A stretch of 64,000 bases of DNA, from assembly GCF_020667835.1 (NCBI RefSeq), contig NZ_JAFMPR010000006.1, forward strand, positions 1 to 64,000. Direction: 5' to 3'. Shown here piece by piece: positions 8,617-17,511 of the stretch. Position numbers and translations under genes: made by a program. The DNA is from Roseibaca sp. Y0-43. GTDB lineage: Bacteria; Pseudomonadota; Alphaproteobacteria; Rhodobacterales; Rhodobacteraceae. Positions within the stretch are counted from its first letter, which is position 1. The number at the start of each line of letters is the position of its first letter. A model generated the notes under the pieces. That model was not told the origin of the DNA. It saw only the letters and a list, made by a program, of their open reading frames with translations, and ran no database searches.

Positions 8617-9567
8617 ATGACATCAGGATTGCCCGACAACAGGTCGATGTGGATGCGCGCGTTCTACGGCTTTGGCCCCGAACATGACGGCTATGTCGGC
8701 TGGACCAAGCCAGCCGGACGCGACCGCATCCTGCGCGAGATCAGCGATGGGGATCTGATTCTGATCTATGGCTCTGGGTCCGCCGAGACCGAGAAGACGC
8801 TGCGATCGTATGTGCTGGGCTTTGTGCAGGTCGATGCACGACCGATCATGGATGTTGACAAGGCATCGCCCGACGCGCTGAAGCGCAAGGCAGATCGGGG
8901 TTGGAAGGATCGCTGGACATTCGGCATTCCGGTGCGCCGTGCATGGCGGACTGATGAAAAGCTGATGATCCGCGATATTGCCTTCCGGACCTACCGGCCC
9001 GAGGCAGGGCAAGGCCTTGGTGTCTGGGGGGCAGCCCTTGACCCGGACGAGATTGCTCAGGCGTTGAAGATCCGGGTGAGTGAGGTCAATGTCTGGAGGG
9101 AACCGCCTGTGTTGGACGGGGTGGTCAAATCGGCCTTCGGGACAGTCTGGACACCGTCAATAGCATTTCCGGGATCATCGGGCACCCGCACATCAATCTA
9201 TGAAGATGGAGAGACTTTCCTCTATCTGGCGCGATTCGACGGAGATGGTCACGCGCTTGTTGGCAGATCAAAGGGTTTCGGGAAATCCCCTGCGTTGGTC
9301 AAGATCGGGGTGTCGAATGACCTGGTGGCGCGATGCGCTCAGCTCAATTCCGGATTTCCACCGGGCGGGGCAGGGAAGTGGGTGATCCATCTGCAAGGAT
9401 CATTCCCGGACAGGCAGCAAGCCGAGTTTGCCGAGCAATTCTTCAAGGACAATCGAGGGCGACTGGAAAGTCTGGGAGGCGAGTTCTTCTGGGGTGACCG
9501 TGGAGATGCAGAGAGTGCCTTTGCAAGGGTGCCGAATGTTTCGCGATTCTCGAGAAAGCTGGGTTGA
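8617..9567 (+). CDS. EVE/PUA-like domain joined to a T5orf172/GIY-YIG-like domain
   Basis: The start at 8617 is chosen because AGGA stands 8 bases upstream and the conserved part begins directly; an earlier in-frame ATG (8539) would overlap the previous gene. The 316-residue product has two parts. Residues about 8-165 (FYGFGPEHDGYVGW, GDLILIYGSG, YVLGFVQVD) look like an EVE/PUA-type module, a fold that reads modified bases. Residues about 195-300 (FLYLARF, VKIGVSNDLVARCAQLNSG, then AEFAEQFF and GGEFFWGD) look like T5orf172/Mug113, a relative of GIY-YIG nucleases. If both calls hold, it could recognise modified DNA and cut it. It is the last island gene before the tRNA. The domain calls are by eye. 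Confidence 0.5.
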   Translation: MTSGLPDNRSMWMRAFYGFGPEHDGYVGWTKPAGRDRILREISDGDLILIYGSGSAETEKTLRSYVLGFVQVDARPIMDVDKASPDALKRKADRGWKDRWTFGIPVRRAWRTDEKLMIRDIAFRTYRPEAGQGLGVWGAALDPDEIAQALKIRVSEVNVWREPPVLDGVVKSAFGTVWTPSIAFPGSSGTRTSIYEDGETFLYLARFDGDGHALVGRSKGFGKSPALVKIGVSNDLVARCAQLNSGFPPGGAGKWVIHLQGSFPDRQQAEFAEQFFKDNRGRLESLGGEFFWGDRGDAESAFARVPNVSRFSRKLG

Positions 9568-9735
9568 TGGGCTTCGACAATCAATGGGCGCTGACGTGCT
9601 GCCCCGTCATAAGATCACGACGCTATCGCGTGTCTTTGGTCAATCAAGCGGAATACCTCACATGGGAACAATCATGGGATCGCAAAAGCATCATACGTAT
9701 TTTTTGAATTGAATCATATACTTAACTGCTTGCGT

Positions 9736-9825
9736 TGGCGGAGAGACAGGGATTCGAACCCTGGGTCCCCGTGAAGGGACAACGGTTTTCGAGACCGCCC
9801 CGTTCGACCACTCCGGCACCTCTCC
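9736..9825 (-). tRNA. tRNA-Ser (anticodon CGA)
   Basis: The complement folds as a class II tRNA of 90 bases including an encoded CCA. The acceptor GGAGAGG pairs with UCUCUCC, there is a long variable arm, the T-loop reads GGTTCGAATCC, and the anticodon loop TCTCGAAAA gives anticodon CGA for serine UCG codons. The 3' end points left, towards the accessory island at 1-9567, which fits use of this tRNA as an integration site. No second copy of the tRNA 3' end was noticed in the left 9.7 kb. Confidence 0.95.
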
Positions 9826-9969
9826 GCGGTCGGGTGGGAATTACTTGCTCAGCCGCGCCAGCGCAAGAGGAAAATCCATGGCAATCCTTTGCCGAAACGC
9901 GGGAAAGTGTTTTGGCCCCGCCCCGCTCTTGCCCTATCCTGAACACTGCTGGTTGACCGAGAGGCGAAG

Positions 9970-10797
9970 ATGCTGAGAGCGATGCGTATTGCGGTGTTGG
10001 GGCTTGTGCTGGGGGTGGTCGCGATCACTGCGCGCGCCAGCGAGTTGTCCGACAGCTATTTGTTGCCGGAATTGTTCGACATCATGGCCGAGGAAGGGCG
10101 CAGCGCGACCCTGTCCGACCCGACCGTGCCGCAAGACGCCGCAGGCCGGGCCAGTTGGGAGCGCGCGATCGGCGTGATCTACAATGCCGACCGGATGCAT
10201 GACGATTTCGTCGTCGCGCTGGAGGCACGTCTGGACGAAGACACGCGGCGCGAGGCCTTGGCATTTGCCCAAAGCGCGTTGGGCCGCCGGGTGCTGCAAC
10301 TCGAGGTTTCAGCCCGGCGCGCGCTTTTGTCCGAAGAAATCGACGACGCCGCCCGTATCGCGCTGGAAGAGGCGCGCGATGCGCCGCGGAGCACCCCGCA
10401 GGCCCGCGCGCTGGCGCTTGTGCAAGAGCGTATCGCCGTCAATGACCTGATCGAGCTGAATGTCTCGCTGGGGCTGAACACGTCGCTGGCCTATTACAAC
10501 GGCATGGCCGAAGCGGGCTGGATGGCAGGCATGGCCGGCGCGGATCTGTTATCATTGGTCTGGGCGCAGGAAGGGGCCATTCGCAGCGATGTGACCGATT
10601 GGGCCGAGTCCTACTTCTTGCTGGCCTATCAGCCGCTGTCGGAGAGCGAGATGAACGACTACATCGCCCATGCCGCAAGCCCGGCGGGCGACGCGTTCAA
10701 CCGCGCCATGTTCCATGCTTTCGACGAGGTCTTTGTCGAGATCTCGCGCCGGGTGGGCGTGGCCATGGCACAGCAGATGCAGCAAGACACGCTTTAG
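9970..10797 (+). CDS. Periplasmic DUF2059-like protein
   Basis: A 275-residue protein with an N-terminal signal peptide (MLRAMRIAVLGLVLGVVAITARAS, cleavage probably after ARA). The mature part is helical with a repeated layout: two segments each pair a catalytic-free helix bundle with phrases like EALAFAQSALGRRVLQLE and EMNDYIAHAASPAGDAFN, the pattern of DUF2059, which is widespread in Rhodobacterales and has no settled function. A Shine-Dalgarno-like GAGAGG lies before the start; ATG at 9982 is an alternative. The gene ends convergently with the M20 deacylase gene, overlapping 4 bases. Confidence 0.6.
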   Translation: MLRAMRIAVLGLVLGVVAITARASELSDSYLLPELFDIMAEEGRSATLSDPTVPQDAAGRASWERAIGVIYNADRMHDDFVVALEARLDEDTRREALAFAQSALGRRVLQLEVSARRALLSEEIDDAARIALEEARDAPRSTPQARALALVQERIAVNDLIELNVSLGLNTSLAYYNGMAEAGWMAGMAGADLLSLVWAQEGAIRSDVTDWAESYFLLAYQPLSESEMNDYIAHAASPAGDAFNRAMFHAFDEVFVEISRRVGVAMAQQMQQDTL

Positions 10798-11963
10798 AGC
10801 GCGCCGCGCTCCAGCCGGTCGGCCAGTTTTTCCAGCATGGTCAGGCAAGCCGCAAGCTGATCCAGCGACAGGAATTCGTCGGGCTTATGCGCCTGCGCTA
10901 TGTCGCCCGGGCCGCAGATGACCGACGGGATACCGATCTCTTGAAACAGCCCCGCCTCGGTGCCGAAGGGCACCAGCCCCGCGCGGTTGGCGCCGGTCAA
11001 CTCCATCACCAGCCGCGTGGCGGGGCTAGCGGGGTCGGGCATCAAGCCCACGACCTCGGCAATGGTTTCGGTCTCTATCGCGGCATCGGGGTAAACCGCG
11101 CGCATCTTCGGCAGCAGCGCGTCCCGCAGCGCGGCCAGCTCGGTTTTGACGAAGGCCGCGTCTTCGGGGGTGACAGGCCGCATTTCCCATTCCATGCGCG
11201 CGGCACCGGGGATGACGTTATGCGCCACGCCCCCCGAAAGCAGCCCGATATTGATGGTCGAATGCGGCGGCACGAATGCGCTGGATTGCGGGGCGCGGGC
11301 TTTCAATGCCTCGCGCAGCGCCACCAGCTTTTGCGCCCAGATCGCGGCATATTCGACCGCGTTCACCCCCAGATCGGGGCTGGACCCGTGGCCCTCCAGC
11401 CCGGTGAAGCGGGTGGTGTATTCGAAACAGCCCTTGTGCCCCTCGACCGGCTGCATCATCGACGGTTCGCCAATGATCGCGGCGGCGGGCTTGATCCCGC
11501 TTGCCGTCAGGGATTGCGTCAAGGCCTGCGCGCCGAAGCAGCCCACTTCCTCGTCATAGGTAAAAGCGAAATGCACCGGCACTTTCAGGTCACGCGCGGC
11601 GAATACGGGCGCCATGGCGATGCAGGCCGCGACAAAGCCCTTCATGTCACAGGTGCCGCGCCCGTAAAGCCGCCCGTCCCGTTCGGCCATCGCAAATGGA
11701 TCGCTCGTCCATGGCTGCCCTTCGACCGGCACAACATCCGTGTGCCCCGACAGGATAACCCCACCCGTACCATCCGGGCCAATGGTTGCAAACAGGTTCA
11801 GCTTGGCCCCCGTCGCGTCCGGCTCCAGCCAATAGCGCACCCCGGAAGCGTCCAAAAGCGCCGCGATATGCTCTGTCACCGCCCGGTTACCATCGGCCGA
11901 GATGGACGGGAAAGCTACCAATTCGGCCAAGATCTGCTTTGTGCGGGTCAGGATGTCGGACAT
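10794..11963 (-). CDS. argE: Acetylornithine deacetylase (M20 family)
   Basis: A 389-residue cytoplasmic zinc amidohydrolase that would remove the acetyl group from N-acetylornithine in arginine synthesis. M20 metal and catalytic motifs are visible: SGHTDVVPV (first His and Asp), [10 protein letters not shown] (bridging Asp), YDEEVGCFG (catalytic Glu pair), GEPS, and a late His-bearing segment ([16 protein letters not shown] nearby). The ATG at 11963 has GGAG upstream; longer in-frame extensions lack similarity. Members of this family also act on succinyl-diaminopimelate or formyl substrates, so the exact substrate is a family-level guess. It is divergent from uvrB, with about 110 bases between the starts. 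Confidence 0.85.
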   Translation of the reverse strand: MSDILTRTKQILAELVAFPSISADGNRAVTEHIAALLDASGVRYWLEPDATGAKLNLFATIGPDGTGGVILSGHTDVVPVEGQPWTSDPFAMAERDGRLYGRGTCDMKGFVAACIAMAPVFAARDLKVPVHFAFTYDEEVGCFGAQALTQSLTASGIKPAAAIIGEPSMMQPVEGHKGCFEYTTRFTGLEGHGSSPDLGVNAVEYAAIWAQKLVALREALKARAPQSSAFVPPHSTINIGLLSGGVAHNVIPGAARMEWEMRPVTPEDAAFVKTELAALRDALLPKMRAVYPDAAIETETIAEVVGLMPDPASPATRLVMELTGANRAGLVPFGTEAGLFQEIGIPSVICGPGDIAQAHKPDEFLSLDQLAACLTMLEKLADRLERGAL

Positions 11964-12072
11964 GGGCGCTCCGTTTCCGATATGGCTAGCGCGCGCGCGC
12001 CTGCCGTGCAAGAACCGGGTTGAACCCCTGCCCCGCAAGCCCACCTATGGGGCAGACAAAGGATCGCTGCCC

Positions 12073-14247
12073 ATGCCGCATAACAACACGAACATGCCCA
12101 CCGAACGCCCCGATGTGCTGACCCGTCCCAAGCTGGAAGGGGGCAAGCGCTTTCGCATGGCCAGCCCCTTCCAGCCCGCGGGCGACCAGCCCACGGCAAT
12201 TGCCGAACTGGCCCAAGGGGTGCGCGAGGGCGAGCGCAACCAGGTGCTGCTGGGCGCAACCGGCACCGGCAAGACCTACACCATGGCCAAGATCATAGAG
12301 GAGACGCAGCGCCCCGCGATCATCCTTGCCCCGAACAAGACCCTGGCCGCGCAGCTATACGGCGAGTTCAAGGGCTTTTTCCCCGACAATGCCGTCGAGT
12401 ATTTCGTCAGCTATTACGACTATTACCAGCCAGAGGCCTATGTGCCGCGCTCTGACACCTTCATCGAGAAGGAAAGCCAGATCAACGAACAGATCGACCG
12501 GATGCGCCACTCGGCCACCCGCGCGCTGCTGGAACGCGATGATGTGATTATCGTGGCCTCTGTGTCGTGTATCTACGGCATCGGCTCTGTCGAGACCTAT
12601 TCGGCCATGACCCAAGACATGAAGGTGGGCGAGGTCTATGACCCCCGCAAGGTCATGTCGGAACTAGTCGCGCAAGCCTATCGGCGCAACGATGCGGCGT
12701 TCCAGCGTGGCAGTTTCCGCGTGCGTGGCGATGTGATCGAACTTTGGCCCGCCCACCTTGAGGACCGCGCCTGGCGGTTGTCCTTTTTCGGCGAAGAGTT
12801 GGAAGCGATCACCGAATTCGACCCGCTGACCGGGGCCAAGACCGACACGTTCGAGCAGATCCGCATCTATGCCAACAGCCACTACGTCACCCCACGCCCC
12901 ACGATGCAGCAGGCGACAAAGGGCATAAAGCTGGAATTGCAGCAACGGCTGGATCAATTCGTGGCCGAGGGGAAACTGCTGGAAGCGCAGCGGTTGGAGC
13001 AGCGCACGAAATTCGATCTGGAAATGCTGGAAGCGACGGGTGTGTGTAACGGGATCGAGAATTATTCGCGTTACCTGACGGGCCGCGCGCCGGGCGAGCC
13101 GCCGCCCACCCTGTTCGAATTCATCCCCGACAATGCGATCGTGTTTGCCGATGAGAGCCACGTCTCTGTGCCACAGATCGGCGGCATGTATCGGGGCGAC
13201 TACCGGCGCAAGTTCACGCTGGCCGAACACGGGTTCCGCCTGCCAAGCTGCATGGACAATCGACCGCTGAAATTCGAGGAATGGGACGCCATGCGCCCGC
13301 AATCGGTGTTCGTATCGGCCACGCCAGCGGCATGGGAGCTGGATCAGGCTGGCGGCGTGTTCACCGAACAAGTCATCCGCCCGACGGGGCTGTTGGACCC
13401 CGAGGTCGAAATCCGCCCCGTCGCCACGCAGGTGGACGACCTTCTGGACGAAATCCGCAAGGTCGCGGCCAAGGATTTGCGCGTGCTCTGCACTGTGCTG
13501 ACAAAGCGTATGGCCGAGGATCTGACGGAATACCTGCACGAACAAGGCATCCGCGTGCGCTACATGCATAGCGACATCGACACGATCGAGCGCATCGAAA
13601 TCCTGCGCGATCTGAGGCTGGGCGCGTTCGATGTGCTGGTGGGGATCAACCTGTTGCGCGAAGGGCTGGATATTCCCGAATGCGGGCTTGTGGCGATCCT
13701 TGACGCCGACAAGGAAGGGTTCCTGCGCTCGGAAACCTCGCTTATCCAGACCATCGGGCGCGCGGCGCGCAACGCCGATGGCCGGGTTATCATGTATGCC
13801 GACCGCGTGACCGGCAGCATGGAACGTGCTCTGAACGAAACCAACCGCCGCCGCGAAAAGCAAATCGCCTATAATGAGACACATGGCATCACCCCCCAGA
13901 CCGTGCGCAAGAATGTCGAGGATGTGCTGGCAGGCCTCTATCAGGGCGACACCGACATGGCGCGGGTCACGGCAAAGGTGGACAAGGTCAAACCCGGCGC
14001 GAATTTGCAGGCGCATCTGGAAGGGCTGAAAACCGACATGCGCAAGGCCGCCGAGAACCTGGAATTCGAGGAAGCCGCGCGCCTGCGGGACGAGATCAAA
14101 CGGCTGGAAGCAGTGGAGCTTGCCATCGCCGACGACCCGCTCGCGCGGCAAACGGCCGTGGACGAGGCGGTCGACACTGCCGTGAAGCCGCGCTCTACCG
14201 CCGGGAAACCGGGGCAGCGCGGCGGCGTGAAACGGCGACGGCGGTAA
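12073..14247 (+). CDS. uvrB: UvrABC excision-repair helicase subunit UvrB
   Basis: A 724-residue damage-loading helicase of nucleotide excision repair. It has Walker A GATGTGKT (residues 61-68), the beta-hairpin region [15 protein letters not shown]-type sequence, the DEAD-like DESH motif ([15 protein letters not shown]), helicase motifs [14 protein letters not shown] and QTIGRAARN, and the C-terminal UVR motif ([18 protein letters not shown]) that binds UvrC. After it comes a basic Ser/Thr-poor tail ending KRRRR. Start 12073 is chosen for the AAAGGA upstream; ATG at 12094 would also fit. Standalone gene; uvrA is not in the window. Confidence 0.97.
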   Translation: MPHNNTNMPTERPDVLTRPKLEGGKRFRMASPFQPAGDQPTAIAELAQGVREGERNQVLLGATGTGKTYTMAKIIEETQRPAIILAPNKTLAAQLYGEFKGFFPDNAVEYFVSYYDYYQPEAYVPRSDTFIEKESQINEQIDRMRHSATRALLERDDVIIVASVSCIYGIGSVETYSAMTQDMKVGEVYDPRKVMSELVAQAYRRNDAAFQRGSFRVRGDVIELWPAHLEDRAWRLSFFGEELEAITEFDPLTGAKTDTFEQIRIYANSHYVTPRPTMQQATKGIKLELQQRLDQFVAEGKLLEAQRLEQRTKFDLEMLEATGVCNGIENYSRYLTGRAPGEPPPTLFEFIPDNAIVFADESHVSVPQIGGMYRGDYRRKFTLAEHGFRLPSCMDNRPLKFEEWDAMRPQSVFVSATPAAWELDQAGGVFTEQVIRPTGLLDPEVEIRPVATQVDDLLDEIRKVAAKDLRVLCTVLTKRMAEDLTEYLHEQGIRVRYMHSDIDTIERIEILRDLRLGAFDVLVGINLLREGLDIPECGLVAILDADKEGFLRSETSLIQTIGRAARNADGRVIMYADRVTGSMERALNETNRRREKQIAYNETHGITPQTVRKNVEDVLAGLYQGDTDMARVTAKVDKVKPGANLQAHLEGLKTDMRKAAENLEFEEAARLRDEIKRLEAVELAIADDPLARQTAVDEAVDTAVKPRSTAGKPGQRGGVKRRRR

Positions 14248-14301
14248 GCGACGCCGTCACGGTTTAACCTGCCATTAACGCGTTTCGGGCAGCATTTGGG
14301 G

Positions 14302-14607
14302 ATGCGGACCCCCAACTCTCCTCTTTCGCCCGAAATCTGGCTGCGCGACCTGTTCGCGTCAAAGGCCGTGCAACAAGGCGCGGTGATCCGGCGCAAGGCA
14401 CGCGACATCGAACGCTATGTCGGGATGGACCTGTTCTTGCGAGAGATTGACAGGCGGGGGTATCAGGTGGCCGAGAATTCCGGGCAGATCATTATCTTCT
14501 GCAACCGCGCCCCGATCCAATGGCTGACGCCGATTTCTTCCCAAGAAATCGGCCCGAAACCTTTTCAAGGTTTCGCTTGCCCACGCACCCCAAGCGACCG
14601 GGCATAG
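14302..14607 (+). CDS. Conserved Rhodobacterales small protein, often misnamed PRAI
   Basis: A 101-residue protein starting MRTPNSPLSPEIWLRDLF. The first 75 residues (IRRKARDIERYVGMDLFLREIDRRGYQVAENSGQIIIFCNR) match a short conserved family of Rhodobacterales that databases often label N-(5'-phosphoribosyl)anthranilate isomerase. It is far too small for that TIM-barrel enzyme (about 210 residues) and has none of its motifs, so the label should not be copied. The tail after residue 75 looks unconserved and Pro-rich. A TTG six bases upstream is the alternative start. Function unknown. Confidence 0.6.
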   Translation: MRTPNSPLSPEIWLRDLFASKAVQQGAVIRRKARDIERYVGMDLFLREIDRRGYQVAENSGQIIIFCNRAPIQWLTPISSQEIGPKPFQGFACPRTPSDRA

Positions 14608-14748
14608 AAAACCCCGCAGGCGGCACCATCCGCTGTAACCTTTTTGCGAGCATCTCTGGAAACTCGTATCTCCGCCCCCATTTATGTATGATGGCGTCGG
14701 GCCGGAACACCCGCGCCGCACTGTTACTGTCCCTCGTTCCGCACCTAG

Positions 14749-14774
14749 GCCCGGCGCCCGCGCCGGGCTTTTTT
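14749..14774 (+). terminator. Rho-independent terminator
   Basis: A 9-bp GC stem (GCCCGGCGC / GCGCCGGGC) with a tight loop is followed by six T. It lies 140 bases after the small protein gene at 14302-14607 and 38 bases before the CoA-binding gene, so it could end the former transcript or a small RNA made from the gap. Confidence 0.8.
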
Positions 14775-14812
14775 CTGTTGCACAGCCGCCTTTCGCGCGT
14801 CAGCATCGCGCA

Positions 14813-15235
14813 ATGCAGCCTGCGTCCGACACCACACTGTGCAATGTCCTCACCGACACGCGCGTGATCGCGCTCGTCGGCTTCTCGGCAAATCCCGCGC
14901 GGCCCAGCCACGGGGTGGCGCGGTTCTTGGTGCGGAAGGGTTACAGGGTCATCCCTGTCAATCCCGGTCTTGCCGGGCAGCTTTTCGAGGGCGAGACAAT
15001 CCGCGCCTCGCTCGCCGACTGCCCGCCAGATGTGGATCTGGTCGATATATTCCGCCGCTCCGAAGAGGTTGGCGGCGTGGTTGATGATGCGCTTGCGTAT
15101 CTGCCGAATTTACGCACGATCTGGATGCAGTTGGGGGTTTTCGACCGGGACGCAGCCGCCCGCGCCGCGTCACGCGGTGTGACGGTGATCTGGGACAAAT
15201 GTCCGGCAATAGAGCATCCGCGCCTGCTGGGCTAA
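14813..15235 (+). CDS. CoA-binding (YccU-type) protein
   Basis: A 140-residue single-domain Rossmann protein of the CoA_binding_2 family (E. coli YccU). The visible signature is VIALVGFSANPARPSHGVARFL at the first beta-alpha-beta, followed by GYRVIPVNP, then DLVDIFRRSEEV, and IWMQLGV. Relatives resemble the CoA-binding lobe of succinyl-CoA synthetase but lack the catalytic part, and their role is unproved. ATG 14813 is chosen because upstream codons run through the terminator. It ends convergently with the MATE gene, overlapping 4 bases. Confidence 0.85.
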   Translation: MQPASDTTLCNVLTDTRVIALVGFSANPARPSHGVARFLVRKGYRVIPVNPGLAGQLFEGETIRASLADCPPDVDLVDIFRRSEEVGGVVDDALAYLPNLRTIWMQLGVFDRDAAARAASRGVTVIWDKCPAIEHPRLLG

Positions 15236-16590
15236 ACCGCAACCGCGCGCCCTGACCAGAAGCGCCACATCAGAAGCGCCCCCGCCGTGCCAAGCCCCAC
15301 AACCAGCCCGATCCAGATACCCGGTGCGCCCCAGTCCAGCACCAGCCCAAAGACATAGCCCGCCGGAAAGCCGATGCCCCAATAGCTGAAAGCGGCAATC
15401 CACATCGGCACCTTGGTATCCTGCACCCCGCGCAACAAGCCCATGGCGACCACTTGCGCGCCATCCGCCAGTTGGAACAGCGCCGCGACCATCATCAGCA
15501 CCGCGCCCAGCGCGATGATCTGATCGCGCGCGGGCTCGTCGGGCGACAGGAACAGTCCGATCAACTGGCCGCCAAACAGGACATAGATCACCATCGTGCC
15601 CAGCGCCAAACAGACAGAGGCGAAGATCGTGGCCCTCGCGCCCGCACGCAGCCCGTCCGTGTCCCCGCGCCCGCGCGCGCGACCGACCAAAACGGTGCCC
15701 GCGTTTGAAAACCCCATATGGATCATGAACATGGCGGCTGAAATCTCGACTGCGATCCCATGGGCGGCCAATTCCAGTGTCCCCAGTCGACCAACCAAAA
15801 TGGCCACAGCGGAAAACAACGCGGTTTCCGCGATCAGCGCCACGCCGATGGGCCAGCCCAAGCGCCAGACCTGCCCCATCGCCTGCCAATCGGGGCGCCA
15901 AAGCCGCTGGAACAGCGTGTAGCGGCGCAACCCTTCCGAGCGCGCGCAATAGAGCGCCAGACCCGCCACGGTTGCCACCTGCACCCAGATAGAGGCATGG
16001 GCCGCCCCGCGCACACCCATTTCTGGAAAGCCCAGATTGCCGAAAATCAGCACCCAGTTCAGCGCGATATTCAGGAATACGGCCGACACGGTCAACCACA
16101 GCGCCACTTGCGTCCGGCCCAGCGCGGCAAGGTAGTTTTTCAGCACGGCCACAGCCAGCGCCGGGAAAAGCGCGATCCCCATCAGGCGCAGGTAGTCCTG
16201 CGCAAGCGGAATGACCTCTGGCGGCTGACCGAGCACTGACAGGATCGTGCCAGAGAACCAAAAGACCGGGTAGACCACCACCGCAAACCCTGCGGAGAGC
16301 CATAACCCCATGCGCGTGACGCGCCGCACATCCGTATCATCCGCCGATGCGCTAGCCGTCGCCACCAGCGGCATGACGGCATTGGCAAAGCCAAGCCCGA
16401 AGGTGAACAGCATGAAATAGACGGCGGCCCCGATCACGCTGGCGGCCAGATCGACCACGTCATACCAGCCCAGCATGACCGTGTCGGTCACGGCCAGCAT
16501 GAATTGCGCGACATGGCTGCCCGCCAAGGGCAAGCCCAGCGCCAGAACGGCGCTCAAATCAGAGCGGAAGGAACGGGTCGCGGAGGTCAT
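15232..16590 (-). CDS. MATE family multidrug/Na+ antiporter
   Basis: A 452-residue integral inner-membrane protein with about 12 hydrophobic segments in two homologous halves. It opens with DLSAVLALGLPLAGSHVAQFMLAVTDTVMLG, the typical MATE N-terminus, and carries ALGRTQVALW and AAHGIAVEISAAMFMI at the expected places of the two halves. It belongs to the NorM/DinF superfamily, which exports cationic drugs or metabolites using Na+ or H+; the substrate is not predictable. ATG 16590 is preferred (GGAAC upstream) over an ATG 12 codons earlier. Confidence 0.9.
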   Translation of the reverse strand: MTSATRSFRSDLSAVLALGLPLAGSHVAQFMLAVTDTVMLGWYDVVDLAASVIGAAVYFMLFTFGLGFANAVMPLVATASASADDTDVRRVTRMGLWLSAGFAVVVYPVFWFSGTILSVLGQPPEVIPLAQDYLRLMGIALFPALAVAVLKNYLAALGRTQVALWLTVSAVFLNIALNWVLIFGNLGFPEMGVRGAAHASIWVQVATVAGLALYCARSEGLRRYTLFQRLWRPDWQAMGQVWRLGWPIGVALIAETALFSAVAILVGRLGTLELAAHGIAVEISAAMFMIHMGFSNAGTVLVGRARGRGDTDGLRAGARATIFASVCLALGTMVIYVLFGGQLIGLFLSPDEPARDQIIALGAVLMMVAALFQLADGAQVVAMGLLRGVQDTKVPMWIAAFSYWGIGFPAGYVFGLVLDWGAPGIWIGLVVGLGTAGALLMWRFWSGRAVAV

Positions 16591-16665
16591 GCCCGATCCC
16601 CTAGCTTGTGCCGGGGCATCGGGCAAGATGGGCGGTCAAAAATTTAACATGTGCAACGCACGAGT

Positions 16666-17511
16666 TCAGAAATCCAGCCCCAGATCCGCCACCTGCGCCG
16701 AATGCGTCAGCGCGCCGACCGAGATGAAATCGACCCCGGTTGCCGCGACCTCGGCAATCCGCTCCAGCCGCATATTGCCAGAGGCTTCGGTCACAAGCCG
16801 CCCCGCGACCATCTGCACCGCCTGCGCCAGTGACGCGGTGTCCATATTGTCCAGAAGCACCACATCCGCGCCGCCCGTGGTTAGCACCTGCTCTAGCTGG
16901 GCAAGCGTATCGACCTCGATCTCGATGCGCATCATATGGCCTGCGCGGTCGCGCGCTGCGCTCAGCACCTCTGCCACACCCCCCGCCGCCGCGATATGGT
17001 TGTCCTTTATCAGGATCGCGTCCGAGAGGCTGTAGCGGTGCGGGCTGCCGCCGCCATGCAGCACCGCCTGTTTTTCGACCAGCCGCAGCCCCGGCGTGGT
17101 CTTGCGCGTGCAGGTGATGCGTGCCTTGTGACCCTGCGTTTCGGCCACGAAGGCCGCGGTCAGCGTGGCAATGCCGGTCAAACGGCCCATGAAATTCAGC
17201 GCAACGCGCTCGGCACTGAGGATAGAGGCCGCAGCGCCATCAATCGTCAGGATCGTGTCGCCCGGCGCAACCCGTGCGCCATCTGCGTGCAACACGGTCA
17301 CGCGCAAGGCTGGATCGACCAGCCGAAAGGCCAGCACCGCCGCCTGCACGCCCGATACGACACCGGCCACGCGCGCGTTCAGTCGCGCGCTATAGGTCAG
17401 GTCGGGACCGATCACAGCGCGCGTTGTCGCGTCGCCATTCGGGCCAAGGTCTTCGATCAGGGCCGCGCGCACCAAGGGTTCCAGCAGCAAATCGGGAATA
17501 GCAGGGATCAT
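16666..17511 (-). CDS. nadC: Nicotinate-nucleotide pyrophosphorylase (quinolinate phosphoribosyltransferase)
   Basis: A 281-residue enzyme that turns quinolinate and PRPP into nicotinate mononucleotide, the third step of de novo NAD synthesis. Family signatures are ALIEDLGPNGDATTRA near the N-terminus, NFMGRLTGIATLT, TRKTTPGLR (substrate-binding Arg/Lys), GGSPHRYSLSDAILIKDNH, and the C-terminal barrel strands VVLLDNMD and EASGN. Its ATG overlaps the nadB stop by 4 bases, so it is translated with nadB. Last gene of the nadABC operon. Confidence 0.96.
   Translation of the reverse strand: MIPAIPDLLLEPLVRAALIEDLGPNGDATTRAVIGPDLTYSARLNARVAGVVSGVQAAVLAFRLVDPALRVTVLHADGARVAPGDTILTIDGAAASILSAERVALNFMGRLTGIATLTAAFVAETQGHKARITCTRKTTPGLRLVEKQAVLHGGGSPHRYSLSDAILIKDNHIAAAGGVAEVLSAARDRAGHMMRIEIEVDTLAQLEQVLTTGGADVVLLDNMDTASLAQAVQMVAGRLVTEASGNMRLERIAEVAATGVDFISVGALTHSAQVADLGLDF

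Noticed and set aside
1-9735. Second copy of the tRNA-Ser 3' end marking the far end of the island
   Set aside because: None was noticed in the left 9.7 kb; if it exists it lies outside the window.
10599-12023. Long open frame on the + strand opposite argE
   Set aside because: Its product is low-complexity and matches no family; it is the antisense shadow of argE in GC-rich DNA.
14302-14607. Phosphoribosylanthranilate isomerase
   Set aside because: The length and motifs do not fit TrpF; this label is a common error for the family.
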